Shown here one piece after another: positions 50,064 to 58,004 of a stretch of DNA of 64,000 nucleotides. The first letter of the stretch is position 1. Each line of letters begins with the position of its first letter. A model generated the notes under the pieces. It saw only the letters and a program-made list of their open reading frames with translations. It did not search any database and was not told where the DNA came from. The stretch spans positions 1 through 64,000 of the forward strand of contig DATKRH010000011.1 in the NCBI GenBank assembly GCA_035532295.1. Direction: 5' to 3'. This DNA is from DASUBV01 sp035532295 (lineage in GTDB: Bacteria; Actinomycetota; Actinomycetes; Streptosporangiales; Streptosporangiaceae). The position numbers were made by a program, and so were the translations under genes.

Positions 50064-51460
50064 CACACGTCTCCTGGTGCAGCGAAGTGGCCGGCCACCG
50101 CGGTAGCGGCCGCTACGGCCGGCGACACCAGGTGGGTGCGGCCGCCCGGCCCCTGCCGGCCCTCGAAATTGCGGTTGCTGGTCGAGGCGGAACGCTCCCC
50201 GGGAGCCAGGATGTCCCCGTTCATCCCCAGGCACATCGAGCAGCCCGCCGAGCGCCACTCGAAGCCCGCCTCGGTGAAGTACCTATCCAGGCCCTCAGCC
50301 TCGGCCTCGGCCTTGACCCGCGCCGATCCCGGCACGACCAGCGCGCGCACGCCCTGGTGGACCTTCTTGCCCCGGACGACCGCCGCGGCCTCCCGCAGGT
50401 CGGCCAGCCGGCCGTTCGTGCACGACCCGATGAACACGGTGTCCACCGGGATGTCGCGGATCGGCGTGCCGGCCTGCAGAGCCATGTAGGTCAGCGCCCG
50501 CTGCGCCGACTGCTGCTGGGCCGGCGTGCCGAAGGAGGCCGGGTCGGGCACGGCGTCGTCGATAAAGACCGACTGCGCGGGGTTCGTGCCCCAGGTCACG
50601 GTCGGGCGGATGGCGCTGGCATCGATCCGGATCTCGTGGTCGAACTCCGCGCCCTCGTCGGTGACCAGGCTGCGCCAGTCCTCCAGCGCCCGCTCCCAGG
50701 CCGCGCCCTTCGGCGCGTGCTGACGGCCCTCGAGGAACGCGAATGTGGTCTCGTCGGGGGCGATCATCCCGGCCCGGGCGCCGCCCTCGATGGACATGTT
50801 GCAGACCGTCATCCGGCCTTCCATCGACAGCGCCCGGATCGCCGCGCCCCGGTACTCGATGACGGAGCCGACCCCGCCGCCGACGCCGAGCGCCCGGATG
50901 ATGGTGAGCACCAGGTCCTTGGCCGTGCAGCCGGCCGGCAGGTCCCCGTCGACGGTGACCGCCATCGCGTCCGGCTTGACCTGGCGGAGCGTCTGGGTGG
51001 CCAGCACGTGCTCGACCTCGGTCGTGCCGATCCCGAAGGCCAGCGCGCCGAACGCCCCGTGCGTCGAGGTGTGGCTGTCGCCGCAGACCACGGTCATGCC
51101 CGGCTGGGTGAGCCCGAGCTGCGGGCCGATCACGTGCACGATGCCCTGCTCGGCGCTGCCGAGGGCGTGCAGGGTAATCCCGTGCTCGGCGCAGTTCTCG
51201 CGCAGCCGGGCGATCTGCGCCGCGGCGAGCTCATCGGCGATCGGCTTGTCCAGCCCGATCGTCGGCACGTCGTGGTCCATGGTGGCCACCGTGAGGTCCG
51301 GCCGGCGGACCTTGCGGCCGGCCAGCTCCAGGCCCTCGAATGCCTGCGGCGAGGTGACTTCGTGCACCAGGTGCAGGTCGATGTAGAGCAGCGGAGGCTC
51401 GCCCTCGGGGCTGGCCACGAGGTGGCGGTCCCAGACCTTGTCGAACAGGCGTCCGGTCAC
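50063..51460 (-). CDS. leuC: 3-isopropylmalate dehydratase large subunit
   Basis: 465 residues. Aconitase-like: LLYIDLHLVHEVTSPQAF (in part), VCGDSHTSTHGAFGALAFGIGTTEV, FIGSCTNGRLADL with the first cluster Cys, and CSMCLGMNGD with the other two Cys of the [4Fe-4S] site. Divergent from the IclR regulator across 91 bases with two palindromes. Co-translated with leuD. Confidence 0.97.
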   Translation of the reverse strand: MTGRLFDKVWDRHLVASPEGEPPLLYIDLHLVHEVTSPQAFEGLELAGRKVRRPDLTVATMDHDVPTIGLDKPIADELAAAQIARLRENCAEHGITLHALGSAEQGIVHVIGPQLGLTQPGMTVVCGDSHTSTHGAFGALAFGIGTTEVEHVLATQTLRQVKPDAMAVTVDGDLPAGCTAKDLVLTIIRALGVGGGVGSVIEYRGAAIRALSMEGRMTVCNMSIEGGARAGMIAPDETTFAFLEGRQHAPKGAAWERALEDWRSLVTDEGAEFDHEIRIDASAIRPTVTWGTNPAQSVFIDDAVPDPASFGTPAQQQSAQRALTYMALQAGTPIRDIPVDTVFIGSCTNGRLADLREAAAVVRGKKVHQGVRALVVPGSARVKAEAEAEGLDRYFTEAGFEWRSAGCSMCLGMNGDILAPGERSASTSNRNFEGRQGPGGRTHLVSPAVAAATAVAGHFAAPGDV

Positions 51461-51521
51461 TGGCTTCTCGAATCAGTCGGCTGTGCTGGCTAATGTGCTC
51501 AAAGCTGCTCGGCTAGAGCTG

Positions 51522-51553
51522 TCTCAAATAATGAGATATCCTGTTCAGGATAT
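51522..51553. promoter_or_regulatory. Two abutting palindromes between leuC and the IclR gene
   Basis: TCTCAAATAATGAGA at 51522-51536 (five-base arms) and ATATCCTG-TT-CAGGATAT at 51536-51553 (eight-base arms) share one base. The second covers the first two bases of the regulator ATG. Position and symmetry fit an operator for the IclR protein acting on leuCD and on itself. Confidence 0.65.
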
Positions 51554-52286
51554 GAGCACTCTACGACAGGATGAGCCCGGCGGCAACCGAACCACCGGCG
51601 TCGGCGTGCTGGACCGCTCGGTCCGGCTGCTGGACCTGCTCGGCGACGGCCCCCGGACGCTGCGCTGGCTGGCCGGGGCCAGCAGCCTGCCCCGGCCCAC
51701 GGCCTACCGGCTGCTCGTGGCCCTGGAGACCCACCGCCTGGTCGCCCGCGACTCCGCCGGGGCCTTCCGCCTGGGCCCGCGCCTGACCGAGCTGGCCGTC
51801 CTGGCCGATCCGGCGCTCGATCTGGCCGCCCTGGCCGGGCCGATCCTGGCCGAGCTGCACGAGGCGACCGGCGAGAGCGTGCAGCTCTACGTGCGCTCGG
51901 GCGACCGACGCCTGTGCTTGGCCGCCCGTGATGCCGGCACCGGCCTGCGCGACAGCGTCCCGGTCGGCGCCGTGCTCCCCCTGGACGCCGGGTCCGGCGG
52001 CAAGGTGCTGCTGGCCTGGTCTACCGACGCCGCCGGCCTGCCGCCCGAGCTGGCCGCCGAGCTGGCCGCCGTGCGCAAGCGCGGCTGGGCGGCCAGCGTC
52101 GCCGAGCGCGAGCCCGGCGTGGCGAGCGTCAGCGCCCCCGTCCTGGCCGACGGCGAGCTGCTCGGCGCCGTCTGCGTCTCCGGCCCGGCCAGCCGCCTCG
52201 GCCAGGCGCCCGGCCGCCGCCTGGCCCCCCAGCTCACCGAGGCCGCCGCCCGCCTGGCCGACCTGGCCCGCCCCGCCGTCAGCTAG
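51552..52286 (+). CDS. IclR-family regulator, NdgR/LtbR-like
   Basis: 244 residues from the ATG at 51552; ATG 51531 is an alternative. The winged helix-turn-helix has GVLDRSVRLLDLLGDGP and LPRPTAYRLLVALETHRLV. The effector domain has SVQLYVRSGDRRLCLAARDAG, GSGGKVLLAW and VASVSAPVLADGELLGAVCVSG. Genes of this kind divergent from leuCD in actinobacteria encode NdgR/LtbR, which controls leucine and related genes. Binding palindromes lie over its start. It may also act at the ilvE promoter, 1.1 kb away. Confidence 0.9.
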   Translation: MSTLRQDEPGGNRTTGVGVLDRSVRLLDLLGDGPRTLRWLAGASSLPRPTAYRLLVALETHRLVARDSAGAFRLGPRLTELAVLADPALDLAALAGPILAELHEATGESVQLYVRSGDRRLCLAARDAGTGLRDSVPVGAVLPLDAGSGGKVLLAWSTDAAGLPPELAAELAAVRKRGWAASVAEREPGVASVSAPVLADGELLGAVCVSGPASRLGQAPGRRLAPQLTEAAARLADLARPAVS

Positions 52287-52293
52287 CTAGGGG

Positions 52294-53415
52294 CTACTCC
52301 GGGGGGCAGAGCTGGTGGATCCAGCCGTAGGGGTCCGGGCGGCTGCCGCGCTGGATGCCGACGAGCTCCTCCCGCAGCCGGGTGGCCACCGGGCCCGGCG
52401 CGCCGTCGCCGATGACCCAGTCGCGGCCCGCGCCGCGCACGGCCCCGACCGGGGTGATGACGGCCGCGGTGCCGCAGGCGAAGACCTCGGTGATCTCGCC
52501 GGAGGCGCAGTCCGACTGCCATTGCCCGACCGAGATCCGGTCCTCGAACGTGGGGATGCCCAGGTCCGGGCCGAGCTTGAGCAGCGAGTCACGGGTGATG
52601 CCGTGCAGCAGCGAGCCGGTAGTGGCCGGGGTCATCATCCGGGCGTCCGCACCGGAGCCGTAGACGAAGAACAGGTTCATCCCGCCCATCTCCTCGACCC
52701 AGCGCCGCTCGGCGGCATCGAGCCAGACCACCTGGTCGCAACCGTGCTCCAGCGCCTGGAGCTGCCCGGCGAAGGCCGCCGCGTAGTTGCCGCCGCACTT
52801 CGCCTCGCCGGTCCCGCCGGGCGCGGCCCGGGTGTAGTCGTCGGACAGCCAGACGGTGACCGCCTTGGCTGCTCCGAAGTAGCTGGCCGCCGGGGAGGCG
52901 ATGACCGTGAACAGGTAGGACGACGACGGCCTGTTGACGCCGAGGCCCCGCTGCGTCGCGATCATGAACGGCCGCAGGTACAGGCTGTGCCCCTCCACAG
53001 TCGGCACCCAGGCCCGGTCCCGGCTGACCAGCACTTCGATCGCCTTGACGAACGCCGCCTCCGGCAGCTCGGGCATCGCCAGCCGCACGGCCGACTTATT
53101 GAACCGGGCGGCGTTGGCGTGCGGCCGGAACGCCGCAACGGAGCCGTCGGCCTGCCGGTAAGCCTTGAGTCCCTCAAAGATCTCCTGGCCGTAGTGCAGG
53201 ACGGCGGCGGCCGGGTCGAGGACGAGCGGGCCGTAGGGCGCGAGCCGGGCGTCGTGCCAGCCCTGCCCCTCCGCCCAGCGGATGGTGGTCATGTGATCGG
53301 TAAATACGCTGCCGAACCCAGGGTCAGCCATGATCTGGTCCCGCTCGGCGGCAGGCACGGGGGCGTCGCTGGCAAGGATCTCGAAGAAGATCTCCGGGCT
53401 CGGGCTGTCGGTCAT
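52294..53415 (-). CDS. ilvE: Branched-chain amino acid aminotransferase
   Basis: 373 residues, ATG at 53415 (a GTG three bases earlier is an alternative). PLP fold class IV: LHYGQEIFEGLKAYRQADG, RFNKSAVRLAMP, FVKAIEVLVSRD, the PLP lysine in GEAKCGGNYAAAF, and EEMGGMNLFFV. It transfers amino groups onto the keto acids of Val, Leu and Ile, completing the locus. It converges on the IclR gene with seven bases between stops. Ribosome site AAAGGA upstream. Confidence 0.96.
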   Translation of the reverse strand: MTDSPSPEIFFEILASDAPVPAAERDQIMADPGFGSVFTDHMTTIRWAEGQGWHDARLAPYGPLVLDPAAAVLHYGQEIFEGLKAYRQADGSVAAFRPHANAARFNKSAVRLAMPELPEAAFVKAIEVLVSRDRAWVPTVEGHSLYLRPFMIATQRGLGVNRPSSSYLFTVIASPAASYFGAAKAVTVWLSDDYTRAAPGGTGEAKCGGNYAAAFAGQLQALEHGCDQVVWLDAAERRWVEEMGGMNLFFVYGSGADARMMTPATTGSLLHGITRDSLLKLGPDLGIPTFEDRISVGQWQSDCASGEITEVFACGTAAVITPVGAVRGAGRDWVIGDGAPGPVATRLREELVGIQRGSRPDPYGWIHQLCPPE

Positions 53416-53607
53416 CACGTATTCCTTTGCTGTGGCGCTGATCTATTGTCTCGCTACTTCGCTAGCGCGGCACCATCGCCGCCGTTGCCCCGGCGGTCCG
53501 GGGACACCTGCACGGTCCGCAGGGTGGCCTAGCCGGGAAGGTGCCGGGCGGCAGCGACTAACGGCGGACGGCGGCGGGCCGCGCTGCAGGCCGAGCGACT
53601 GCCGCTG

Positions 53608-53648
53608 GCTGCGCTGCTCATTGCTGCGCTGCTCATTGCTGCGCTGCA
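53608..53648. repeat. 15-bp tandem repeat in the ilvE upstream region
   Basis: CTGCGCTGCTCATTG in two full copies and a partial third, intergenic. No gene is supported in 53416-53773. The gap also holds a hairpin at 53677-53711 and a -10-like hexamer before 53774. Confidence 0.85.
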
Positions 53649-53676
53649 TGTGCGCGAAAGAACCCGATAGGCAAAC

Positions 53677-53711
53677 GGCCAGCGCCCAGCCCCCGTAGCG
53701 GGTCGCTGGCC
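53677..53711. terminator. GC-rich hairpin without T-run
   Basis: GGCCAGCG (53677-53684) pairs with CGCTGGCC (53704-53711), with a further CCCG/CGGG pairing inside. It sits between two divergently read genes, so a role as terminator is doubtful. It could be a remnant or a structured 5' region. Confidence 0.35.
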
Positions 53712-53761
53712 TGCGTTGATCAGGTTCCGCTACGGCTGCTCGGGATGACTACGAAGCGCCG

Positions 53762-53767
53762 CATGAT
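53762..53767 (+). promoter_or_regulatory. -10-like hexamer of the E1-like gene
   Basis: CATGAT ends six bases before the ATG at 53774, predicting a leaderless transcript. No ribosome site is visible. Confidence 0.35.
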
Positions 53768-53773
53768 GTAGGC

Positions 53774-56296
53774 ATGGTAGCCGACATGAGCGGCGGGTGT
53801 CATGACCGCCCCGCCAGCGAGCCCGACCTGCCCGCGCCGCCCGACCTGCCCGCCAGCGAGCCCGACCTTTCCGTGCTCGCGGAAATCCAGCAGCGCGTCC
53901 TGTGGCTGGCCACCCGGATCGTCGACGCGGCTAACCACGACCGCGACACTGGCGACGGCGTCAAGGTCGGCGGCCACCAGGCCTCCAGCGCCAGCCTGGT
54001 CACCGCGATGACGGCGCTCTATTTCGCTTACCTGGACGCGCCCGACCGGGTCAGCGTCAAGCCGCACGCCTCGCCGGTGTTCCATGCCATCCAGTACCTG
54101 CTGGGCAACCTGGACCGCGGCTACCTGCCCACGCTGCGGGCCTTCGGCGGACTGCAGTCCTACCCGAGCCGCACCAAGGATCCCGATGGCGTCGACTTCT
54201 CCACCGGATCGGTCGGCCTGGGCGCGGCGGCACCACTGTTCGCCGCCGCCACCCGCCGGTACGTGGATGCCCACTTCGGCGCCCGCCCGCGCAGCCGTTA
54301 CGTCGCCCTGCTCGGCGATGCCGAGCTGGACGAGGGCAACATCTGGGAGGCCATCGCCGATCCCGCCACCGACGGACTGGGCGACGTGCTATGGATCGTC
54401 GACGTCAACCGGCAGTCGCTGGACCGGGTGGTGCCCGGCGTCCGGATCGCGCAGTGGGAGCAGCAGTTCGCCGCCGCGGGCTGGCACGTCACCGAGGCCA
54501 AGTACGGGCGGCGACTGCAGGCGGCGTTCGCCCAGCCCGGCGGGGCGGCGCTGCGCGACTGGATCGACGCGATGCCCAACGAGCACTATCAGTCCCTGTT
54601 CGGCCTGCAGCCGGCGGACGTGCGGGCCAGGTTCTGCGACGGCGCGCCCGCGGCGGTGGCGGCGTTCTGCGCCGGCCTGGCCGACGACGACCTGGCCAGC
54701 CTGGTCACCGACCTGGCCGGCCATGACCTGGGCGCCCTGCTCGCCGCGTTCGCCGAGTGCGACCAGGCCAAGGACCGGCCCAGCGTCGTCTTCGCCTACA
54801 CCATCAAGGGCTGGGGCCTGCCGATCGCCGGCAACCCCCGCAACCACTCGGCGCTGCTGTCCACGACGCAGATCGACCGGCTGCGCGAGCAGACCGGCCT
54901 GACGCCCGGCACCGAGTGGGACCGCCTCGACCCCATGACCTCCGCCGGCCAGTGGGCGGCGGCCCGCCGCGAGCACCTGACCAGGGTGCCGGCCGCCCCG
55001 GCGCCCCTGGTGGCCGTGCCCGACTCCGCCGGGCTGCGCGCGGGGCGCCCGACCTCCACCCAGGAGGCGTTCGGGAGAATTCTCGTCGAGCTATCGCGGG
55101 CGCAGAGCGTGGCGCCCTACCTGGTCACCACGGCGCCGGACGTGGCGACCTCCACCAACCTGGCCGGATTCATCAACCGGATGGGCGTCTTCAGCCCCGC
55201 CGCCCGGCGCGCCTGGAGCCAGGACCCGGTGCTGAAATGGGCGGAGGGCCCGGCCGGCCAGCACATCGAGCTGGGCATCAGCGAGATGAACCTGTTCCTG
55301 CTGCTCGGCCAGCTGGGCCTGGCCTGGGACCTGTCCGGCCAGCCGCTGCTGCCGGTCGGCACGGTCTACGACCCGTTCGTGCTGCGCGGGCTGGACGCGT
55401 TCATCTACTCCGTCTACTCCGGCGCGCGGTTCATCGTGGCCGGCACCCCGTCGGGCGTGACCCTAGCGCCGGAGGGCGGCGCGCACCAGTCGACGATCAC
55501 CGCGTCGGTGGGCCTGGAACTGCCGAACGTGACGTTCATCGAGCCGGCCTACGCGACGGCGCTGGACTGGCTGCTGTGCGGCGCCCTGCAGTCGGTCGCC
55601 GCCGCGAACGCCGGCGCCGGCGGGCCGGCGCCCGCCGGCGCCGGCGGCCCCGCGCCCGCCGAGGCCGGCTCGTACTACTTCCGGCTGACCACCCGGAGCA
55701 TCGACCAGCAGCCGTTCCAGGCCGCCCGGGACCGGCTGGGCGACGCCATGCTGCGCCGCCAGGTGCTCGCCGGCGCCTACCGGCTGGTCGACGCCTCCGC
55801 CGCCGCGCAGGCCGGCGCGCCCGAGGTCTGCCTCGCCGCGTCGGGCGCGGTGCTGCCCGAGGTGCTCGTCGCGGCGGCGGAACTGGCCGACGAGGGCATC
55901 GCCGCCTCCGTGGTCGACGTGACCTCCGCCGACCGGCTCTACCGCGCCTGGCAGCGAACGCTGCGCCAGGCCGTGCGCACGGCCACGACGCCGTCGCTCC
56001 CCGGCGCGCTGCGCGGCGCCTTCCCGGCCGGCGCGCGCGGGGTCGCCCCCGGCGCGGGAAGCCCGGCCGCCCAGCACCCGGGCAGCGGGGGCAGCGCCGG
56101 CGTCCCGGTCGTGACCGCGCACGACGCGGCCTCGCACACGCTGAGCTGGCTGGGCTCGGCGCTCGGGGTTCCGGCGGTCAGCCTGGGCGTGGACAGCTTC
56201 GGCCAGTCCGGCAGCGTGGCCGACCTGTACCGGGCGAACGACCTGGACTCGGGCTCCATCGTCAACGCCGCCCTGGCGGCCCTGTCGCTGCGCTAG
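53774..56296 (+). CDS. Pyruvate dehydrogenase E1/transketolase-like ThDP enzyme
   Basis: 840 residues. Three domains are visible. The PP domain (about 30-400) has VGGHQASSASLVTAMTAL, LLGDAELDEGNIWEAI and VDVNRQSLDR, the ThDP motif GDx..N with Ala in the third place. The Pyr domain (about 430-650) has IELGISEMNLFLLLGQLGL. A transketolase-type C-terminal domain ends the protein. AceE is about 890 residues with GDGEMDE. This protein is shorter and carries Gly/Ala/Pro insertions at about 613-633 and 740-775. It may be an E1 paralogue using a different 2-oxo acid. It is not in an operon with E2 or E3 genes. Confidence 0.8.
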   Translation: MVADMSGGCHDRPASEPDLPAPPDLPASEPDLSVLAEIQQRVLWLATRIVDAANHDRDTGDGVKVGGHQASSASLVTAMTALYFAYLDAPDRVSVKPHASPVFHAIQYLLGNLDRGYLPTLRAFGGLQSYPSRTKDPDGVDFSTGSVGLGAAAPLFAAATRRYVDAHFGARPRSRYVALLGDAELDEGNIWEAIADPATDGLGDVLWIVDVNRQSLDRVVPGVRIAQWEQQFAAAGWHVTEAKYGRRLQAAFAQPGGAALRDWIDAMPNEHYQSLFGLQPADVRARFCDGAPAAVAAFCAGLADDDLASLVTDLAGHDLGALLAAFAECDQAKDRPSVVFAYTIKGWGLPIAGNPRNHSALLSTTQIDRLREQTGLTPGTEWDRLDPMTSAGQWAAARREHLTRVPAAPAPLVAVPDSAGLRAGRPTSTQEAFGRILVELSRAQSVAPYLVTTAPDVATSTNLAGFINRMGVFSPAARRAWSQDPVLKWAEGPAGQHIELGISEMNLFLLLGQLGLAWDLSGQPLLPVGTVYDPFVLRGLDAFIYSVYSGARFIVAGTPSGVTLAPEGGAHQSTITASVGLELPNVTFIEPAYATALDWLLCGALQSVAAANAGAGGPAPAGAGGPAPAEAGSYYFRLTTRSIDQQPFQAARDRLGDAMLRRQVLAGAYRLVDASAAAQAGAPEVCLAASGAVLPEVLVAAAELADEGIAASVVDVTSADRLYRAWQRTLRQAVRTATTPSLPGALRGAFPAGARGVAPGAGSPAAQHPGSGGSAGVPVVTAHDAASHTLSWLGSALGVPAVSLGVDSFGQSGSVADLYRANDLDSGSIVNAALAALSLR

Positions 56297-57132
56297 CCGC
56301 CCGGCGCGCTGGACGCCGCGGAAGCCGCGGAAGCCACGCGGACGAGGAACTGCCCGAGGGCGGCGTTGAACTCCGCCGGGCGCTCCAGGTTGGGCAGGTG
56401 CGCCGCACCCTTGATGACGGTCAGGACCGAGCCCCGGATCTGCCGGTGCAGGAACTCGGCGTCGCTGACGGGCGTGTACTCGTCGTCCGCCCCCACCACC
56501 ACCAGCGCGGGCACCGGCACCTCGGTCAGCAACTGGCCGTAGTCGCGCCGCAGGGCCCGCCCGCGCAGCGCGGCAGCCGCGCCCTCCGGCGCGGTCGTGC
56601 GCATCATCGCCAGTACCTGCGCGGCGACCTCGGGCAGGTCCGTGACGTTGTAGGGAGCGATCATCTTGTCGAGGACCTCGCTCGCGTACCCGTCCATGCC
56701 CTCCGCGACCAGTCGGTCGGCCATGGCGTTGCGCGCGGCCCTGCCCTCGGGCGTTTCGGCCGCGGCGAAGGTGTCGGCCAGCAGCAGCCCGCGGACCCGG
56801 CCGGGGAACAGCCGGCAGAACTCCATCACGATCTGGCCGCCCATGGACAGCCCGCCGAGGACGACCTCGTCCAGGCCCAGGTAATCCGCCAGCCCGGCGA
56901 TGTCGCGGGCGAACACCGCCAGCAACGTGACGCCCGGCACCACGCTGGTGTCCCCGTAGCCGCGCAGGTCGGCGGCGATGACGCGGTACCCGGCCGCCGT
57001 GAGCGCGCCGACCTGCGGCGCCCACATGCTGCGATTGAAGGGATGCCCGTGCACCAGCACGACGGGCACGCCGTCCCGGCTGCCCTCGTCGTCGTAGCCG
57101 ATCGTGATGCCGTTCACCGTCGCGAAAGCCAC
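56293..57132 (-). CDS. Alpha/beta hydrolase
   Basis: 279 residues. VVLVHGHPFNRSMW (oxyanion region), IAADLRGYGDT, nucleophile elbow LGGLSMGGQIVMEF, catalytic Asp in VVGADDEYTPVSDAEFL and His in GAAHLPNLERP. The set is typical of 3-oxoadipate enol-lactonase-like and haloperoxidase-like hydrolases. The stop overlaps that of the convergent E1-like gene by four bases. The tail is Ala/Ser-rich. Substrate unknown. Confidence 0.9.
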   Translation of the reverse strand: MAFATVNGITIGYDDEGSRDGVPVVLVHGHPFNRSMWAPQVGALTAAGYRVIAADLRGYGDTSVVPGVTLLAVFARDIAGLADYLGLDEVVLGGLSMGGQIVMEFCRLFPGRVRGLLLADTFAAAETPEGRAARNAMADRLVAEGMDGYASEVLDKMIAPYNVTDLPEVAAQVLAMMRTTAPEGAAAALRGRALRRDYGQLLTEVPVPALVVVGADDEYTPVSDAEFLHRQIRGSVLTVIKGAAHLPNLERPAEFNAALGQFLVRVASAASAASSAPGG

Positions 57133-57139
57133 TCGATGA

Positions 57140-57256
57140 CTGTATCGAGGCTGCTATTCACGGCGCATCGCGGGCCTGCGCCAGCTCTGGCTGCTCTACG
57201 TCCTGGTCGCCGTCCAGGCCGCGGTCCGCAACCAGCGGACAGCAAACAGGATCTAA
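57140..57256 (+). pseudogene. Possible MFS-transporter scrap
   Basis: A short frame contains IAGLRQLWLLYVLVAVQAAV before a stop. LWLLYVLVAVQAA is the look of a helix from EntS-like MFS exporters. Nothing else of such a gene is nearby. It could be a decayed piece or chance. Confidence 0.3.
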
Positions 57257-57338
57257 AGGTTCTGCGCTGGGAAGCGCGACGTGCTCAGATTGAGGTCAGC
57301 CCGGGCGGATCGAGCCCGGCCTTACTCAGGAGCACCAC

Positions 57339-57614
57339 GTGAGCTCTGAACCTGCGGCAGGCGGCCGGTCCTCCGGCAAGACGGTCGCCGTCGTCGTCCT
57401 CCTGGTCATCGCTGTCTTAACGATTGTCGCCGGGGTCATCTACCTCATCGAGCCAGCGAAGTCGCTGCCGAGCATCCTGGGCACCATTACCCACCCGGCC
57501 GCCCGGGCCGATGCCCATCGACATACGCGCGGCACGGTGGCCCTGATCGTGGGCGTGCTCTGCCTGGCAGCGGCCGCGCTGGTTGGCTTGCGGGGCAAAT
57601 CGTCAGAGGAGTAA
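57339..57614 (+). CDS. Small two-helix membrane protein
   Basis: 91 residues, GTG with CAGGAG eight bases upstream. Helix one is KTVAVVVLLVIAVLTIVAGVIYLI (in part) and helix two is GTVALIVGVLCLAAAALVGL. The short loop between has EPAKSLPSILG and AHRHTRGT. No domain assigned. The pattern (two helices, basic loop, small size) is common in actinobacterial membrane proteins of unknown role. Confidence 0.7.
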   Translation: MSSEPAAGGRSSGKTVAVVVLLVIAVLTIVAGVIYLIEPAKSLPSILGTITHPAARADAHRHTRGTVALIVGVLCLAAAALVGLRGKSSEE

Positions 57615-57629
57615 GCGATCTATCACCGG

Positions 57630-57826
57630 CTCCATTCACCGGGCCGACGCACACGATCACCTGCTTGCCGGCCCGGTGCGCGGCATCCAACTGGCGGTCA
57701 AGCTCGCCCGGCTCGAAGGTGCCGGGCCGCGGCTCCAGCCGGTTCCAGTACGCGGCGAGCCGGATCAGCTGGGCGGGTAGGCCGCTCGCGGGCAGCGCGT
57801 CGTCAGCCCGGCGGCTACCAGCGGCT
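57630..57826 (-). pseudogene. Glycoside-hydrolase-like fragment
   Basis: The minus frame has LPAQLIRLAAYWNRLEPRPG, then FEPGELDRQLDAAHRAGKQVI and VCVGPVN. YWNRLEP.PG.f....LD..ld.a..aGk.vi is the second beta-alpha step of TIM-barrel glycosidases such as GH5/GH42. It opens just after a stop and diverges after about 65 residues, so it is a truncated remnant. The rest of 57615-58004 has no gene apart from the hairpin described next. Confidence 0.5.
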
Positions 57827-57887
57827 CAGCCGAGGGCCGGCATCGACGGCCGGTCCCTGCACCGCGGGTGGTAGCCGAACCTGGGCC

Positions 57888-57938
57888 ATGATCACCACCG
57901 TTTCATCGCGTATAGCGCGACGAAACGGTAGTGATCAT
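57888..57938 (-). terminator. Long hairpin downstream of the envelope operon
   Basis: Arms of 23 bases (57888-57910 and 57916-57938) around a five-base TATAG loop match at 21 positions. In minus-strand RNA the other two positions are G-U wobbles, so the stem is continuous; in plus-strand RNA they are A-C mismatches. It lies 67 bases past the DUF2079 gene stop. It fits a U-less actinobacterial terminator. Confidence 0.6.
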
Positions 57939-58004
57939 GCAGCGACGGATTTCAGGCCGGCCCGCGTGCGTCATAAGGGGCGGCCGCGCCGTCAGCGCGG
58001 CGGG

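Noticed and set aside
53677..53711. Rho-independent terminator for ilvE
   Set aside because: It lies upstream of ilvE (minus strand) and upstream of the plus gene, so it terminates neither. No T-run.
54757..57342. 861-codon plus-strand frame inside and after the E1-like gene
   Set aside because: It crosses the E1-like gene in another frame and the antisense of the hydrolase gene. No start signal and no motif.
57888..57938. Insertion-sequence or MITE end
   Set aside because: No transposase, no flanking direct repeat seen, and only one copy in the window. The strand-biased pairing favours an RNA role.
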